From contig JAAVHM010000026.1 in the NCBI GenBank assembly GCA_014799675.1, forward strand, positions 1 to 14,940: DNA of 14,940 nucleotides, written 5' to 3'. This document shows positions 1 through 6,030 of the stretch, one piece after another. This stretch comes from Ruminococcus sp. GTDB lineage: Bacteria; Bacillota; Clostridia; Oscillospirales; Ruminococcaceae. A program made the translations under genes and the position numbers. The stretch's first letter is position 1. Each line of letters begins with the position of its first letter. The notes beneath the pieces are model-generated. The model saw only the letters and a list, made by a program, of their open reading frames with translations, searched no databases and had not been told where the DNA came from.

Positions 1-64
1 CCTGTATGCGCCCGCAAAATAACAGAAATTTGTTCGGCGGGCGGATACAGGATCCGCCCCTACA
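1..64. repeat. Family A palindromic intergenic repeat, copy 1 (cut by window edge)
   Basis: GC-rich segment ending in CCGCCCCTACA. It matches 62 of 64 bases of the repeat at 5394-5457 in the same orientation; that second copy is complete and starts with TGTAGGGGCG, so the unit has complementary ends and can fold into a hairpin. No coding capacity is seen. It is most likely a non-autonomous short repeat, and this copy is truncated only by the window start. Confidence 0.85.
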
Positions 65-226
65 TAAACAAATTATAATTTACGATAAAAAATCAATCAT
101 ATGTTGGGACAGAGCGATATTATTTAACAAAGTTGAGCTTTGAGGCGTGTCACTCCCGCTGTTAAATTATAACAAACATTTACTTTGCGAAAGCCCCCTC
201 AAGGGGACGGGAGACCTAATTTCAAA
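65..226. repeat. Non-coding stretch holding a degenerate family B repeat
   Basis: No credible gene. About 121-215 resembles, in reverse orientation, the family B repeats at 5726, 9108 and 9225: a CCCCTCAAGGGG hairpin core, then a CAAAGTAAATG-like stretch, then TTTAACAGCGGG. It is clearly more diverged than the other copies. The CCCCTTGAGGGGG hairpin followed by CTTT lies just past the last minus-strand gene and might act as a weak terminator for it. Confidence 0.55.
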
Positions 227-517
227 TTATTTAAAATAAATGTCGGTGTTGTAATCGTCCTTGCCGCATTCCTCACGCATTTTCATAAGCTCCCTGTCGC
301 TTATTTTGAGATTCTTTTCGGCGCGCCTGCCCTGTATAAGAAAGGTCAGCAGGAGCAGGGATATCCCCGCCATTATCAGCAGGTCGCCCTTTTCCATTCC
401 GATTTTTTCATGGAAAATGCACAGCAGGAGAGTCCCCGCGCAGAAGAGTATGCTGCACGACCTTAAAATTATGGGACGTCGTTCCCTTGGTGTGTAAAAA
501 TCTCTTTTATCGTTCAT
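227..517 (-). CDS. Small membrane protein, 96 aa, last gene of the ABC operon
   Basis: Unrecognised protein with two hydrophobic segments, roughly residues 19-33 and 44-61, followed by a charged tail rich in Arg, Lys and Glu. I chose the ATG at 517, with GGTGA about 7 bases upstream, over an in-frame GTG three codons earlier that overlaps this ribosome binding site. It follows the 102-aa membrane protein by 48 bases in the same direction and probably shares its transcript. Function cannot be inferred beyond membrane location; being downstream of an ABC exporter suggests an accessory role but does not show it. Confidence 0.7.
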   Translation of the reverse strand: MNDKRDFYTPRERRPIILRSCSILFCAGTLLLCIFHEKIGMEKGDLLIMAGISLLLLTFLIQGRRAEKNLKISDRELMKMREECGKDDYNTDIYFK

Positions 518-532
518 AAAAATCACCGATTT

Positions 533-559
533 TTGCAGGGGCGGATTTCATATCCGTCC
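533..559. repeat. Short GGGGCGGAT hairpin between two cistrons
   Basis: The two arms GGGGCGGAT and ATCCGTCC flank a short loop between the 96-aa and 102-aa genes. The arms resemble the ends of family A, so this may be a decayed or minimal member. As RNA it would form an intercistronic hairpin just ahead of the ribosome binding site of the last gene. Confidence 0.45.
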
Positions 560-565
560 GTTTTA

Positions 566-874
566 TTATAAATTCTGCATGAAAGCTCTGCCAAGCAAAA
601 AGAACAGGGGGATAACATACATTGCGTCGCCGACAATTGTTGCTGCAAGAAGAACAGTGCGGAGGTCTCTTTTTTTCACGTCTTTAAAGGTAAAAGCAGC
701 GTTTATTAAGAACATACCCAGAAAAAATATTGAGCTTGAATTGAAGTCCGCATAAATACCGAACCATTTCATTACCAAAGCGCATATCAGCAGGATAAAA
801 TTCAGCCAAAGCAGTACTTTATTGATATTGCTTTGCTCTTTAAAGGTCAAAGGTTTTGAAAAAACATTTTTCAT
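566..874 (-). CDS. Small polytopic membrane protein, 102 aa
   Basis: Hydrophobic protein with three probable membrane segments, about residues 20-40, 48-64 and 77-95, joined by a basic cytoplasmic-type loop (KDVKKRD). The start is the ATG at 874, preceded by AAGGAGGG at good spacing. The ribosome binding site abuts the 7-bp-repeat stem-loop at 892-975 that separates it from the 47-aa gene. I do not recognise the family. Its place after the ABC permease in the same direction suggests co-transcription with the transporter. Confidence 0.75.
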   Translation of the reverse strand: MKNVFSKPLTFKEQSNINKVLLWLNFILLICALVMKWFGIYADFNSSSIFFLGMFLINAAFTFKDVKKRDLRTVLLAATIVGDAMYVIPLFFLLGRAFMQNL

Positions 875-891
875 ATAAAATCCCTCCTTTT

Positions 892-975
892 CAGTTGACA
901 GTTGATAGTTGAAAGTTGACAGTTAAAGCCGATCTTAAAAATAACTGTCAACTGTACACTGTCAACTTTCAACTG
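892..975. repeat. Heptamer-repeat stem-loop element, copy 1
   Basis: The left arm (893-925) is a 7-bp-period tandem: AGTTGAC, AGTTGAT, AGTTGAA, AGTTGAC. The right arm (943-975) is the complementary series AACTGTC, AACTGTA, CACTGTC, AACTTTC. The arms can pair into a long hairpin around an A/T-rich loop. It fills the whole gap between the stop of the 47-aa gene and the ribosome binding site of the 102-aa gene. A close copy lies at 1142-1239. Confidence 0.9.
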
Positions 976-980
976 ATTTA

Positions 981-1124
981 TCAGTGCGTAATATTGTAAA
1001 TAAATTCGCCTATGTCCGCGCCTACCGTTGTGCCGGCGTATGCGGAAAAAATTACACAAACCATAAATAAAACAATACCTGCGCCAATGAGTATACGTTT
1101 AGTTTTTTTATCCATACTGTTCAT
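981..1124 (-). CDS. One-TM small protein, 47 aa
   Basis: Short gene with an AAGGAGGAA ribosome binding site 7-8 bases before the ATG at 1124 and a TGA at 981-983. The protein starts MNSMDKKTKR, a basic cytoplasmic end, then has one hydrophobic segment at about residues 11-31, then a short polar tail ending GEFIYNITH. The overlapping longer frame on the same strand runs through the repeat and has no ribosome binding site. It sits between two heptamer stem-loops in the operon behind the ABC permease. Function unknown; it could be a small transporter subunit or membrane peptide. Confidence 0.8.
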   Translation of the reverse strand: MNSMDKKTKRILIGAGIVLFMVCVIFSAYAGTTVGADIGEFIYNITH

Positions 1125-1141
1125 AGAAAATTCCTCCTTTT

Positions 1142-1239
1142 CAGCTGACAGTTGATAGTTGAAAGTTGACAGTTAAAGCCAATTTTAAAAATAACTGTCA
1201 ACTATACACTGTCACCTGTACACTGTCAACTTTCAACTG
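1142..1239. repeat. Heptamer-repeat stem-loop element, copy 2
   Basis: Near copy of the element at 892-975, with the same AGTTGAY-type left arm and A/T loop. The right arm is longer by one 14-bp pair of units (an added CACTGTC plus ACCTGTA). Its right arm supplies the last codons and stop of the ABC permease (…TVES, stop at 1226-1228), and its left end abuts the ribosome binding site of the 47-aa gene. Repeat-number difference between copies suggests slippage. Confidence 0.9.
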
Positions 1240-2596
1240 TTTTGCCTTTGCGCTTCTTGTTCATGTTTTCAGCGGAGAACGACATTGTAAACAGCTTGTC
1301 GGTCGTAAACATCTTTACCGCAAGGAACATACATACCGCAAAAAATACTATCTGATACGCAAGCCCCGCCCAATATATAATCATATCACCATTCATAAGA
1401 TTTGTCAAGGCTGTATAGGTGTGGGTGAACGGAATTGCATAAATAATTACCTTAAACACGGTTGACATTTCATTAACGTCCGTGAACATTGTAACGAAAA
1501 ACGGTATCATTACCGCTATCATTATCGGCATTATAAGGGTCTGCACCGACTTAACGTCCGTAGCCATTGCGCCGAGGATAAGGGAGATCGCAAGACCTAT
1601 TGCGATTGTAAAGAAAAGCTGGAGCGCAAACAGTACATAGCTTACCGGAGTAAGAGCAATTCCAAGCTCCGCCATTGCCTGACCGACGCCTGTTATGCCC
1701 TCGGCTGCCGCGGACATATCAACGCCCGGCATTTCGTTTGCGGCGGTGGAGATCTCGTTTACCGCGCTGCCCATCATTCCTATCATGTAGAAAGCAAATC
1801 CCACTATCATGAACAAAGCGTTCAGCAGGGCGGAAATTACCGCCGCCACCATTTTTGCGGACAGGACTGTCATTCTCGAAACGGGGGCGGACAAAAGGGT
1901 CTCTAAGGTTTTGTCAATTTTCTCCGTGGAAATTGCCGTCATTATCATTTGTGAAGCCATGAGCAGCAGGAAGAAGATCGCAAAGGGGGCTATCATTGAC
2001 TGCATCATGGTTATCGCGCTCAAAGCAGAGGCGGAGACCTGCGCTGTCTTGCCGTTGTTTACTGTGTACTCAACGGTGTTCATGGGTTCTCTTATAAGAG
2101 CAATTTCCTCGGCTGTCAGACCGTAATTTTCGCTCATTATTTCGTTCATGCAGACGGTCTGTATCTCATTTATAACGTCAGCCCCCGAAAGGGTACTCAT
2201 GGAGGAAGCAATGCCTGCGGTTGACATTGTGCTGACATATTTGATTGTTGCAGGTTCTTTTTTCTCTGTAATGCTGTCGCCGTATCCCTGCGGAATGATA
2301 ACTGCGCTTTTGATGTCAAGCCTTTCAAGCTCCGCCGCGTAGTCGTCGCTTTCAAAGGTAACATAGTTTATGGACGTACCTTGGGACTCGTCTATCTTTT
2401 TCAGAACGTTTGCCGTGAAATCGCTGTCGTCCTGATTGCAGAGGGTGATCGTGGAGGTGTCAAAGCTTTCCTCCATTGCCGTACCCATTATCTGTCCCAT
2501 GACAATAAGAAGAACCATTGTGAAAACCATGCTGATAATAGCCTGCTTTGTAATAAGCTCTCTTAATTCTTTTTTCAGCAAATTACCGAACTTCAT
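1226..2596 (-). CDS. ABC transporter permease, NatB/ABC-2 type, 456 aa
   Basis: Membrane subunit of an ABC exporter. The layout is typical of the ABC-2/NatB family: an N-terminal membrane helix (about residues 18-40), a large extracytoplasmic region (about 42-200), then about five more helices between residues 200 and 435. The motif EKIDKTLETLLSAPVSR, common to this family, follows the second helix. It overlaps the ATPase gene by 14 bases, so the two are co-translated. The C-terminus is basic (NKKRKGK) and its last residues and stop codon come from the heptamer repeat at 1142-1239. The substrate is not deducible; sodium, peptides or antimicrobials are known for relatives. Confidence 0.9.
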   Translation of the reverse strand: MKFGNLLKKELRELITKQAIISMVFTMVLLIVMGQIMGTAMEESFDTSTITLCNQDDSDFTANVLKKIDESQGTSINYVTFESDDYAAELERLDIKSAVIIPQGYGDSITEKKEPATIKYVSTMSTAGIASSMSTLSGADVINEIQTVCMNEIMSENYGLTAEEIALIREPMNTVEYTVNNGKTAQVSASALSAITMMQSMIAPFAIFFLLLMASQMIMTAISTEKIDKTLETLLSAPVSRMTVLSAKMVAAVISALLNALFMIVGFAFYMIGMMGSAVNEISTAANEMPGVDMSAAAEGITGVGQAMAELGIALTPVSYVLFALQLFFTIAIGLAISLILGAMATDVKSVQTLIMPIMIAVMIPFFVTMFTDVNEMSTVFKVIIYAIPFTHTYTALTNLMNGDMIIYWAGLAYQIVFFAVCMFLAVKMFTTDKLFTMSFSAENMNKKRKGKTVES

Positions 2597-3329
2597 TGTT
2601 CTTCACCACCCTTTCAAAAACTTCTTCAAGGTTAGCGGCGCTGTACCGTTCCTTAAGCTCGTCTATCGCGCCCACGACCATAAGCTTGCCGCCTGTCATA
2701 ATTCCCACACGGTCGGAAACATACTCGATTTCAAGCATATTGTGGGAGGAAAGCAGGAACGCCATGTTCTGCTCCTTGGCGAGGGTTTTTATCATCTTTC
2801 TTATTTCAAGAGCGTTTATAACGTCAAGACCCGAGGTAGCTTCGTCCATGATAGCAAGCTTAGGCTCGGTCATTACCGCCCTTGCAAGGAGAAGCTTCCT
2901 TATCATACCGCGGGAGTAGCCGCCTATCTTGTCGGAAAGCCTGTCGCCAAGTCCGCAGATAGCCTTGCCGCGCTCAACGAATTTGTCAAGGGTCTCCTTG
3001 TCCTTTGCGAAAAGGGACGCCATAAATTCAAGGTAATTTATGCCCGTCATTGTCTTGTACGCGCCGGCTTCGTCGGGGAGGTATGTTATGTTCTCCCGAA
3101 CCTTGTCGGGTTCTTTAACAATGCTGTGTCCCGCAACAAGAGCGTCTCCCTCCGTTGCCTGTATGAGTGTGGAGATCATACGTATCGTTGTGGTTTTTCC
3201 CGCGCCGTTAGGTCCGATAAGAGCGAATATCTCTCCCTCGTTTACGGTAAAGCTTACCTTGTCGGCGGCAAAATTTTCCCTTTTTGGGTACTTCTTTGAA
3301 AGCCCCTGAACTTCAAGAACCGCTGCCAT
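2583..3329 (-). CDS. ABC transporter ATP-binding protein, NatA-like, 248 aa
   Basis: Cytoplasmic ATPase that powers the permease encoded just downstream. Visible motifs: Walker A GPNGAGKT (39-46), a Q-loop region reading YLPDE (83-87), where most ABC ATPases have Gln, signature YSRGM in place of LSGGQ (138-142), Walker B LAIMDE (158-163), D-loop SGLD (166-169), and H-loop His196. The variant signature and Q-loop are familiar in NatA-like exporters, so they do not imply loss of activity. The ATG at 3329 has AAAGGAAG at good spacing. Its own promoter and operator lie at 3357-3410. Confidence 0.93.
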   Translation of the reverse strand: MAAVLEVQGLSKKYPKRENFAADKVSFTVNEGEIFALIGPNGAGKTTTIRMISTLIQATEGDALVAGHSIVKEPDKVRENITYLPDEAGAYKTMTGINYLEFMASLFAKDKETLDKFVERGKAICGLGDRLSDKIGGYSRGMIRKLLLARAVMTEPKLAIMDEATSGLDVINALEIRKMIKTLAKEQNMAFLLSSHNMLEIEYVSDRVGIMTGGKLMVVGAIDELKERYSAANLEEVFERVVKNNEVR

Positions 3330-3356
3330 AAAAATTTCTTCCTTTCATTTCATTCT

Positions 3357-3386
3357 ATTATTGTATTAAGTAACTAACACAATAAT
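3357..3386. promoter_or_regulatory. 30-bp operator-like palindrome over the ABC promoter
   Basis: Arms ATTATTGTATTA and TAACACAATAAT surround a 6-base centre; 11 of 12 positions are complementary. It covers the -10 box and the expected transcription start of the ABC operon, the position of a repressor site. The TTGTRTTA half-site with an A/T centre recalls operators of small GntR (YtrA-type) repressors that control ABC exporters, but no such regulator gene is in the window. Confidence 0.75.
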
Positions 3387-3410
3387 ACTATATATTCTGC
3401 CTTTTGTCAA
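3382..3410 (-). promoter_or_regulatory. Promoter of the ABC transporter operon
   Basis: On the minus strand: -35 TTGACA (3405-3410), a 17-base spacer, and -10 TATTAT (3382-3387). It is about 50 bases upstream of the ATPase start codon and lies in the gap after the upstream XRE operon, where no clear terminator is visible, so read-through is also possible. Confidence 0.8.
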
Positions 3411-3431
3411 TTGGCAATAATGCACAAAGTT

Positions 3432-3914
3432 TTAGTATTTCTTTTCATAATACAGTTTAAGTATAAGCCTGACAAGGAACATTACCAAAAGAAGTCCCGC
3501 AAGGACAAAGGTCACCAATTTTGAAATGTATGAGAAAATCATCATTGCAATGCAAATAATAAATACTAATGCCGTAAAGCTTCCGCCCGAAACTTTCTCC
3601 CGTATCAGAACATTCCGTTCATCGCTGTACTGTCTGTAAAGCTCTTCAAGCTTTTCGGGTTTTTTCTTTAATTCAAAAAACAGTATCATATTTATTGCAG
3701 CGTAAATAAGCACTGCGCCCGATACGCAGAGACTGAACAATACGCCGAATTTTCCTGTGCCGTTTAAATTTCCATTCAAAAGGAAACGCGCAAGGTTGCT
3801 TAAAACTATCGAGATAAAAAGACTTACACTGCATTTTAAGTGATAATTAAATCTGAAACGTTCCTGCGGAGAGGGGTTATAGTCGGGTTTTGTGGGGTCG
3901 TTTTGATATTTCAT
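3432..3914 (-). CDS. Membrane protein with DERN-x-x-IREK motif, paralogue 3, 160 aa
   Basis: Last of three tandem paralogues. Four probable membrane helices: about residues 30-47, 57-77, 112-130 and 134-152. Between helices 2 and 3 is the conserved cytoplasmic loop LEELYRQYSDERNVLIREK, and the protein ends LKLYYEKKY, both shared with the paralogues at 3927 and 4375. The architecture resembles predicted membrane proteins of the DUF2178 kind, but I cannot assign it firmly. The N-terminus has an extra Asn/Pro-rich hydrophilic stretch. The upstream stop codon and ribosome binding site are fused as TAAGGAGGG with only 12 bases between genes. Confidence 0.85.
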   Translation of the reverse strand: MKYQNDPTKPDYNPSPQERFRFNYHLKCSVSLFISIVLSNLARFLLNGNLNGTGKFGVLFSLCVSGAVLIYAAINMILFFELKKKPEKLEELYRQYSDERNVLIREKVSGGSFTALVFIICIAMMIFSYISKLVTFVLAGLLLVMFLVRLILKLYYEKKY

Positions 3915-3926
3915 ATTGTTCCCTCC

Positions 3927-4361
3927 TTAATACTTTTTTTCATAGTAAAATTTGCAGCAAACATTTACCAGAAGCATTGCTATAATAACGCACATAAAGG
4001 CTATGCAGATACCCTGCGAGAAAAATGAGGACACGATTACTCCCGCGCAGAGCATATAAATTGATATCATATAGCTTGCCCCCGAGGTTTTCTCACGTAT
4101 CATAATGTTGCGCTCGTCCTTTGATTTTATGTACGCCGCTTCAAGCTTTGTTTCGTCCTGTATCATAAGCATATAGCGAAACCATTGCACCAAAGCATAA
4201 ACAAACAGTGCGATTGAAAGATATGTGCTTAAATTTGAAGCAAACTCGCTTACTTTCTCCTTGCAGAATATATTCATTGCAAAGTAAAGGATTTCGTTCA
4301 AAGCGGCAGCCCAGACAGTCATTGTCATTTTGGCTTGGAGTTCTTTTTTGAAATTTTCCAT
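3927..4361 (-). CDS. Membrane protein with DERN-x-x-IREK motif, paralogue 2, 144 aa
   Basis: Four probable helices (about residues 14-32, 45-62, 94-115 and 118-137). The loop between the helix pairs carries KLEAAYIKSKDERNIMIREK and the C-terminus is CKFYYEKKY, matching the neighbours. It starts at the ATG at 4361 with AAGGAGGG 7 bases upstream, 13 bases after the previous stop. With the genes on both sides it looks like a product of tandem duplication. No catalytic motif is visible. Operon position behind an XRE regulator suggests a membrane function under its control. Confidence 0.85.
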   Translation of the reverse strand: MENFKKELQAKMTMTVWAAALNEILYFAMNIFCKEKVSEFASNLSTYLSIALFVYALVQWFRYMLMIQDETKLEAAYIKSKDERNIMIREKTSGASYMISIYMLCAGVIVSSFFSQGICIAFMCVIIAMLLVNVCCKFYYEKKY

Positions 4362-4374
4362 AAAATTTCCCTCC

Positions 4375-4809
4375 TTAAAATTTTCTGCGGTAATAAAATC
4401 TGAAACCCGCTTTTACAAACACCACTGTCAGCATGACTGCAATAAGCGTGTAAAATACCGTGTCGGAATAAAACGAAGCCACCATTGCGGAAAGCACAAT
4501 AATACAGAGTATCGCCTTGAATGAAGAGCTGTCAGACTTTTCACAGATAAGCTTTTCACGCTCGTCTGTTACGGAAATATAGAGCCTTTTAAGCTTTTCG
4601 TCACTTTTTAACGCCGCCGAATATCTTGCAATATTAACTGCCATAAAAGCTATTTCACCAACACAAAATCCTCTTCCGAAATTTGAGGAATTGTTTTCGC
4701 CGCCTCTTATTTCCACAACGTTAAAAAAGACCCACAGCACAATAGACGCAATAAGTACCGCTATATAAATAATAAGAGTTTTCTTAGCTTGTTTTCTGAT
4801 ATTTTCCAT
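4375..4809 (-). CDS. Membrane protein with DER-x-x-x-I-x-EK motif, paralogue 1, 144 aa
   Basis: I place the start at the ATG at 4809 (MENIRKQAKK), with GGAGG 8 bases upstream, rather than a longer in-frame start inside the 81-aa gene. The start overlaps the previous stop by one base (TAATG), so translation is coupled. Helices at about residues 11-30, 51-66, 97-113 and 116-135; the loop reads LKRLYISVTDEREKLICEK and the end FRFYYRRKF. The second residue block (ICEK for IREK) differs from both paralogues, so it is the most diverged of the three. Confidence 0.85.
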   Translation of the reverse strand: MENIRKQAKKTLIIYIAVLIASIVLWVFFNVVEIRGGENNSSNFGRGFCVGEIAFMAVNIARYSAALKSDEKLKRLYISVTDEREKLICEKSDSSSFKAILCIIVLSAMVASFYSDTVFYTLIAVMLTVVFVKAGFRFYYRRKF

Positions 4810-5054
4810 TACCTTTCCCTCCTGCCCGCAAAGGGATTTTCCTTTTTGACCATGCAAAATGTTATCCACGCTACCCAAAGGCTTGTGGACATACCCTGTA
4901 CAAAATTCAGCGCGTTATCTGCGGCTTGGGACATTTCAAAGTCACCGTGCTCAATAAACATTGCTCCGCACCATACTAAAAGTATCGCCTGCATTGCAAT
5001 TTTAAAACCTCTTTTTTGATAATTTTTCTGTACGAAACATTTAGCTTTATTCAT
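4809..5054 (-). CDS. Two-TM membrane protein, 81 aa, coupled to XRE regulator
   Basis: Starts with an ATG inside the end of the regulator gene (8-base overlap), with GGAGG about 9 bases upstream. A basic N-terminus (NKAKCFVQKNYQKRGFK) is followed by two hydrophobic segments at about residues 18-34 and 51-68 and a basic tail (GRRER). Half the size of the three paralogues downstream and without their DER-x-x-x-I-x-EK motif. The family is not recognised. The overlap pattern argues strongly for co-expression with the regulator, perhaps as a partner or sensor. Confidence 0.8.
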   Translation of the reverse strand: MNKAKCFVQKNYQKRGFKIAMQAILLVWCGAMFIEHGDFEMSQAADNALNFVQGMSTSLWVAWITFCMVKKENPFAGRRER

Positions 5055-5256
5055 TATTATCTACCTCCGAAAAATCAAAAATTTCCTCAATAGTCATTCC
5101 GAAATATTTTGCTATCTTGTACGCAAGCACAAGGGAAGCCGTGTACTTTTCACATTCCAGCGAGGTTATGGTCTGCCTTGTTACCCCTACAGCATTGGCA
5201 AGCTCCTCCTGAGAAATTCGGCGTTCCTTGCGAAGCTCCTGTATTCTTGTTTTCAA
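5047..5256 (-). CDS. XRE/Cro-type HTH transcriptional regulator, 69 aa
   Basis: Compact single-domain DNA-binding protein. The helix-turn-helix lies at about residues 15-34 (SQEELANAVGVTRQTITSLE), followed by the usual helices and the ending FGMTIEEIFDF typical of small XRE regulators paired with membrane proteins in Firmicutes. The start is taken as TTG at 5256, because GGAGG lies 6 bases before it; the longer ATG-started frame runs back through the promoter. Three 8-bp repeats at 23-bp spacing in its promoter are the likely binding sites, so autoregulation is probable. It heads the operon of four small membrane proteins. Confidence 0.9.
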   Translation of the reverse strand: MKTRIQELRKERRISQEELANAVGVTRQTITSLECEKYTASLVLAYKIAKYFGMTIEEIFDFSEVDNNE

Positions 5257-5285
5257 TGTACACCTCCGAATATTTTGTAAAGTCA

Positions 5286-5339
5286 ACTTTGCATTTTTAG
5301 TATAGCACGCTTTGCATAAAATGTCAAGCAGACTTTGCA
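5286..5339. promoter_or_regulatory. Three direct 8-bp repeats, 23-bp period, over the XRE promoter
   Basis: On the plus strand, ACTTTGCA (5286-5293), GCTTTGCA (5309-5316) and ACTTTGCA (5332-5339). The spacing is exactly 23 bp in both intervals, about two helical turns. They lie downstream of the -10, in the spacer, and upstream of the -35. The first overlaps an inverted AAAGTCAACTTT. This placement fits cooperative repressor binding on one face of the DNA, most simply by the XRE protein itself. Confidence 0.75.
5299..5327 (-). promoter_or_regulatory. Promoter of the XRE-membrane protein operon
   Basis: On the minus strand: -35 TTGACA (5322-5327), 17-base spacer, -10 TATACT (5299-5304), about 40 bases before the TTG start. 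The match to the SigA consensus is nearly complete. The 62-base block 5309-5370 that includes the -35 and upstream region is repeated, diverged, at 5652-5713. Confidence 0.88.
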
Positions 5340-5380
5340 AAATATATTTGTAAACAATTTATGAATTGATGTAACGCCTT

Positions 5381-5457
5381 TGTAGGGGCGCATCCTGTAT
5401 GCGCCCGCAAAATAACTGAAATTTGTGCGGCGGGCGGATACAGGATCCGCCCCTACA
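5381..5457. repeat. Family A palindromic intergenic repeat, copy 2 (complete)
   Basis: Complete 77-bp unit from TGTAGGGGCG to CGCCCCTACA, so its ends are complementary. It contains internal inverted pairs (GCGCCCGC with GCGGGCGG). Two substitutions from copy 1 over the 64 shared bases, same orientation. The two copies bracket the whole minus-strand block of ten genes. Confidence 0.88.
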
Positions 5458-5484
5458 GAAATTTTGTCAAATACATCATTTGCC

Positions 5485-5526
5485 TAAAAAAAGAAAGCAG
5501 GTCATTACTAAAAATAGCAATGACCT
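5485..5526 (-). terminator. Intrinsic terminator of the predicted small RNA
   Basis: On the minus strand, a 12-bp stem (AGGTCATTGCTA with TAGTAATGACCT, one wobble pair) with a 4-base loop, then GC and a T-rich run ending in seven T (complement of 5486-5492). It has no plus-strand T-run, so it is directional. Confidence 0.85.
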
Positions 5527-5635
5527 AGAAGAAGTATATATCATGCACCGAAGTAGGTGTTGATACCTAATAAATATAAAGTAATGTTGTAACATTAGAA
5601 CATTACTTCAACCAATACAAAAAGAATTAAATATC
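5486..5635 (-). ncRNA. Predicted ~150-nt structured small RNA
   Basis: A transcript is predicted from the promoter at 5642-5670 (start near 5635) to the terminator at 5485-5526. It holds three hairpins in order: 5579-5608 (AAGTAATGTT with AACATTACTT, 10 perfect pairs), 5539-5565 (TATCA-CACC with GGTG-TGATA around a TACTTC loop), and the terminator. The first hairpin can also refold, because TAATGTT pairs with a second AACATTA at 5591-5597. No open reading frame with a ribosome binding site is seen. I do not recognise a known RNA family. Promoter similarity to the XRE operon suggests shared control. Confidence 0.65.
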
Positions 5636-5641
5636 AGTTGT

Positions 5642-5670
5642 ATTGTAACATGCTTTGAGTAAAATGTCAA
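5642..5670 (-). promoter_or_regulatory. Promoter of the predicted small RNA, copy of the XRE promoter
   Basis: On the minus strand: -35 TTGACA (5665-5670), 17-base spacer, -10 TACAAT (5642-5647). It is in a block (5652-5713) that aligns without gaps to the XRE promoter block (5309-5370). Two of the three 8-bp sites remain recognisable, changed to GCTTTGAG (5652) and GTTTTGCA (5673). Confidence 0.8.
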
Positions 5671-5725
5671 GCTTGTTTTGCAAAATGTATTTGTAAACAA
5701 TTTATAAACGGATTAAAGTTTTTCA

Positions 5726-5807
5726 CCCGCCCCTTGATAGGGGCATGACAAAGTAAAGTGTTGTAACATTTAACCGCGGGGTAGAACAACGCCGCACGCG
5801 CAGTGCA
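5726..5807 (+). repeat. Family B intergenic repeat, copy B1
   Basis: Begins CCCGCCCCTTGATAGGGGC, continues through an A/T-rich stretch with AAAGTGTTGTAA, and ends with GGGGTAGAACAACGCCGCACGCGCAG. Copies B2 (9108-9178, reversed) and B3 (9225-9306) share start, end and length. No coding capacity. Probably a non-autonomous mobile or REP-like element. Confidence 0.85.
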
Positions 5808-6030
5808 GGAATTATACAATTTTAAACGTTTTCGCACAAAAATATTCTTTGAAACGCAGCGCTTTTATGGAATATTCATAAAATGTTATAAAAAAACGAC
5901 TATTAAAATTGTGCGGCTTCGTGTTATAATAATGGCAAAATAGGCTGAAAACAAGCGGCTTGAAAAATTTATGCCGATTATCAGCAAACTATCTTACTAT
6001 TGCTATTAATTTACAGAAAGGGGAACAGAT
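5808..6030 (+). promoter_or_regulatory. Upstream region and probable promoter of the GGDEF gene
   Basis: No gene is seen here. A perfect TATAAT (5925-5930) preceded by a T is the best -10; the -35 region 17 bases upstream is poor, so the promoter may need an activator or be weak. The leader is about 95 bases and ends with AAAGGGGAA 7 bases before the ATG at 6031. Confidence 0.5.

Noticed and set aside
871..1059. 62-aa minus-strand frame overlapping the 47-aa gene
   Set aside because: It runs through the heptamer repeat, has no ribosome binding site, and conflicts with the better supported 47-aa frame.
2436..3299. 287-aa plus-strand frame opposite the ABC ATPase
   Set aside because: The opposite strand encodes a full ABC ATPase with all motifs; this is an antisense shadow with no recognisable domain.
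5381..5457. Family A repeat as an insertion sequence
   Set aside because: Only 77 bp, no transposase frame, and no target-site duplication that I could identify; described as a non-coding repeat instead.
5486..5635. The multi-hairpin RNA as a CRISPR tracrRNA
   Set aside because: Promoter, hairpins and terminator resemble that layout, but there is no repeat-spacer array, no cas gene and no anti-repeat partner in the window.
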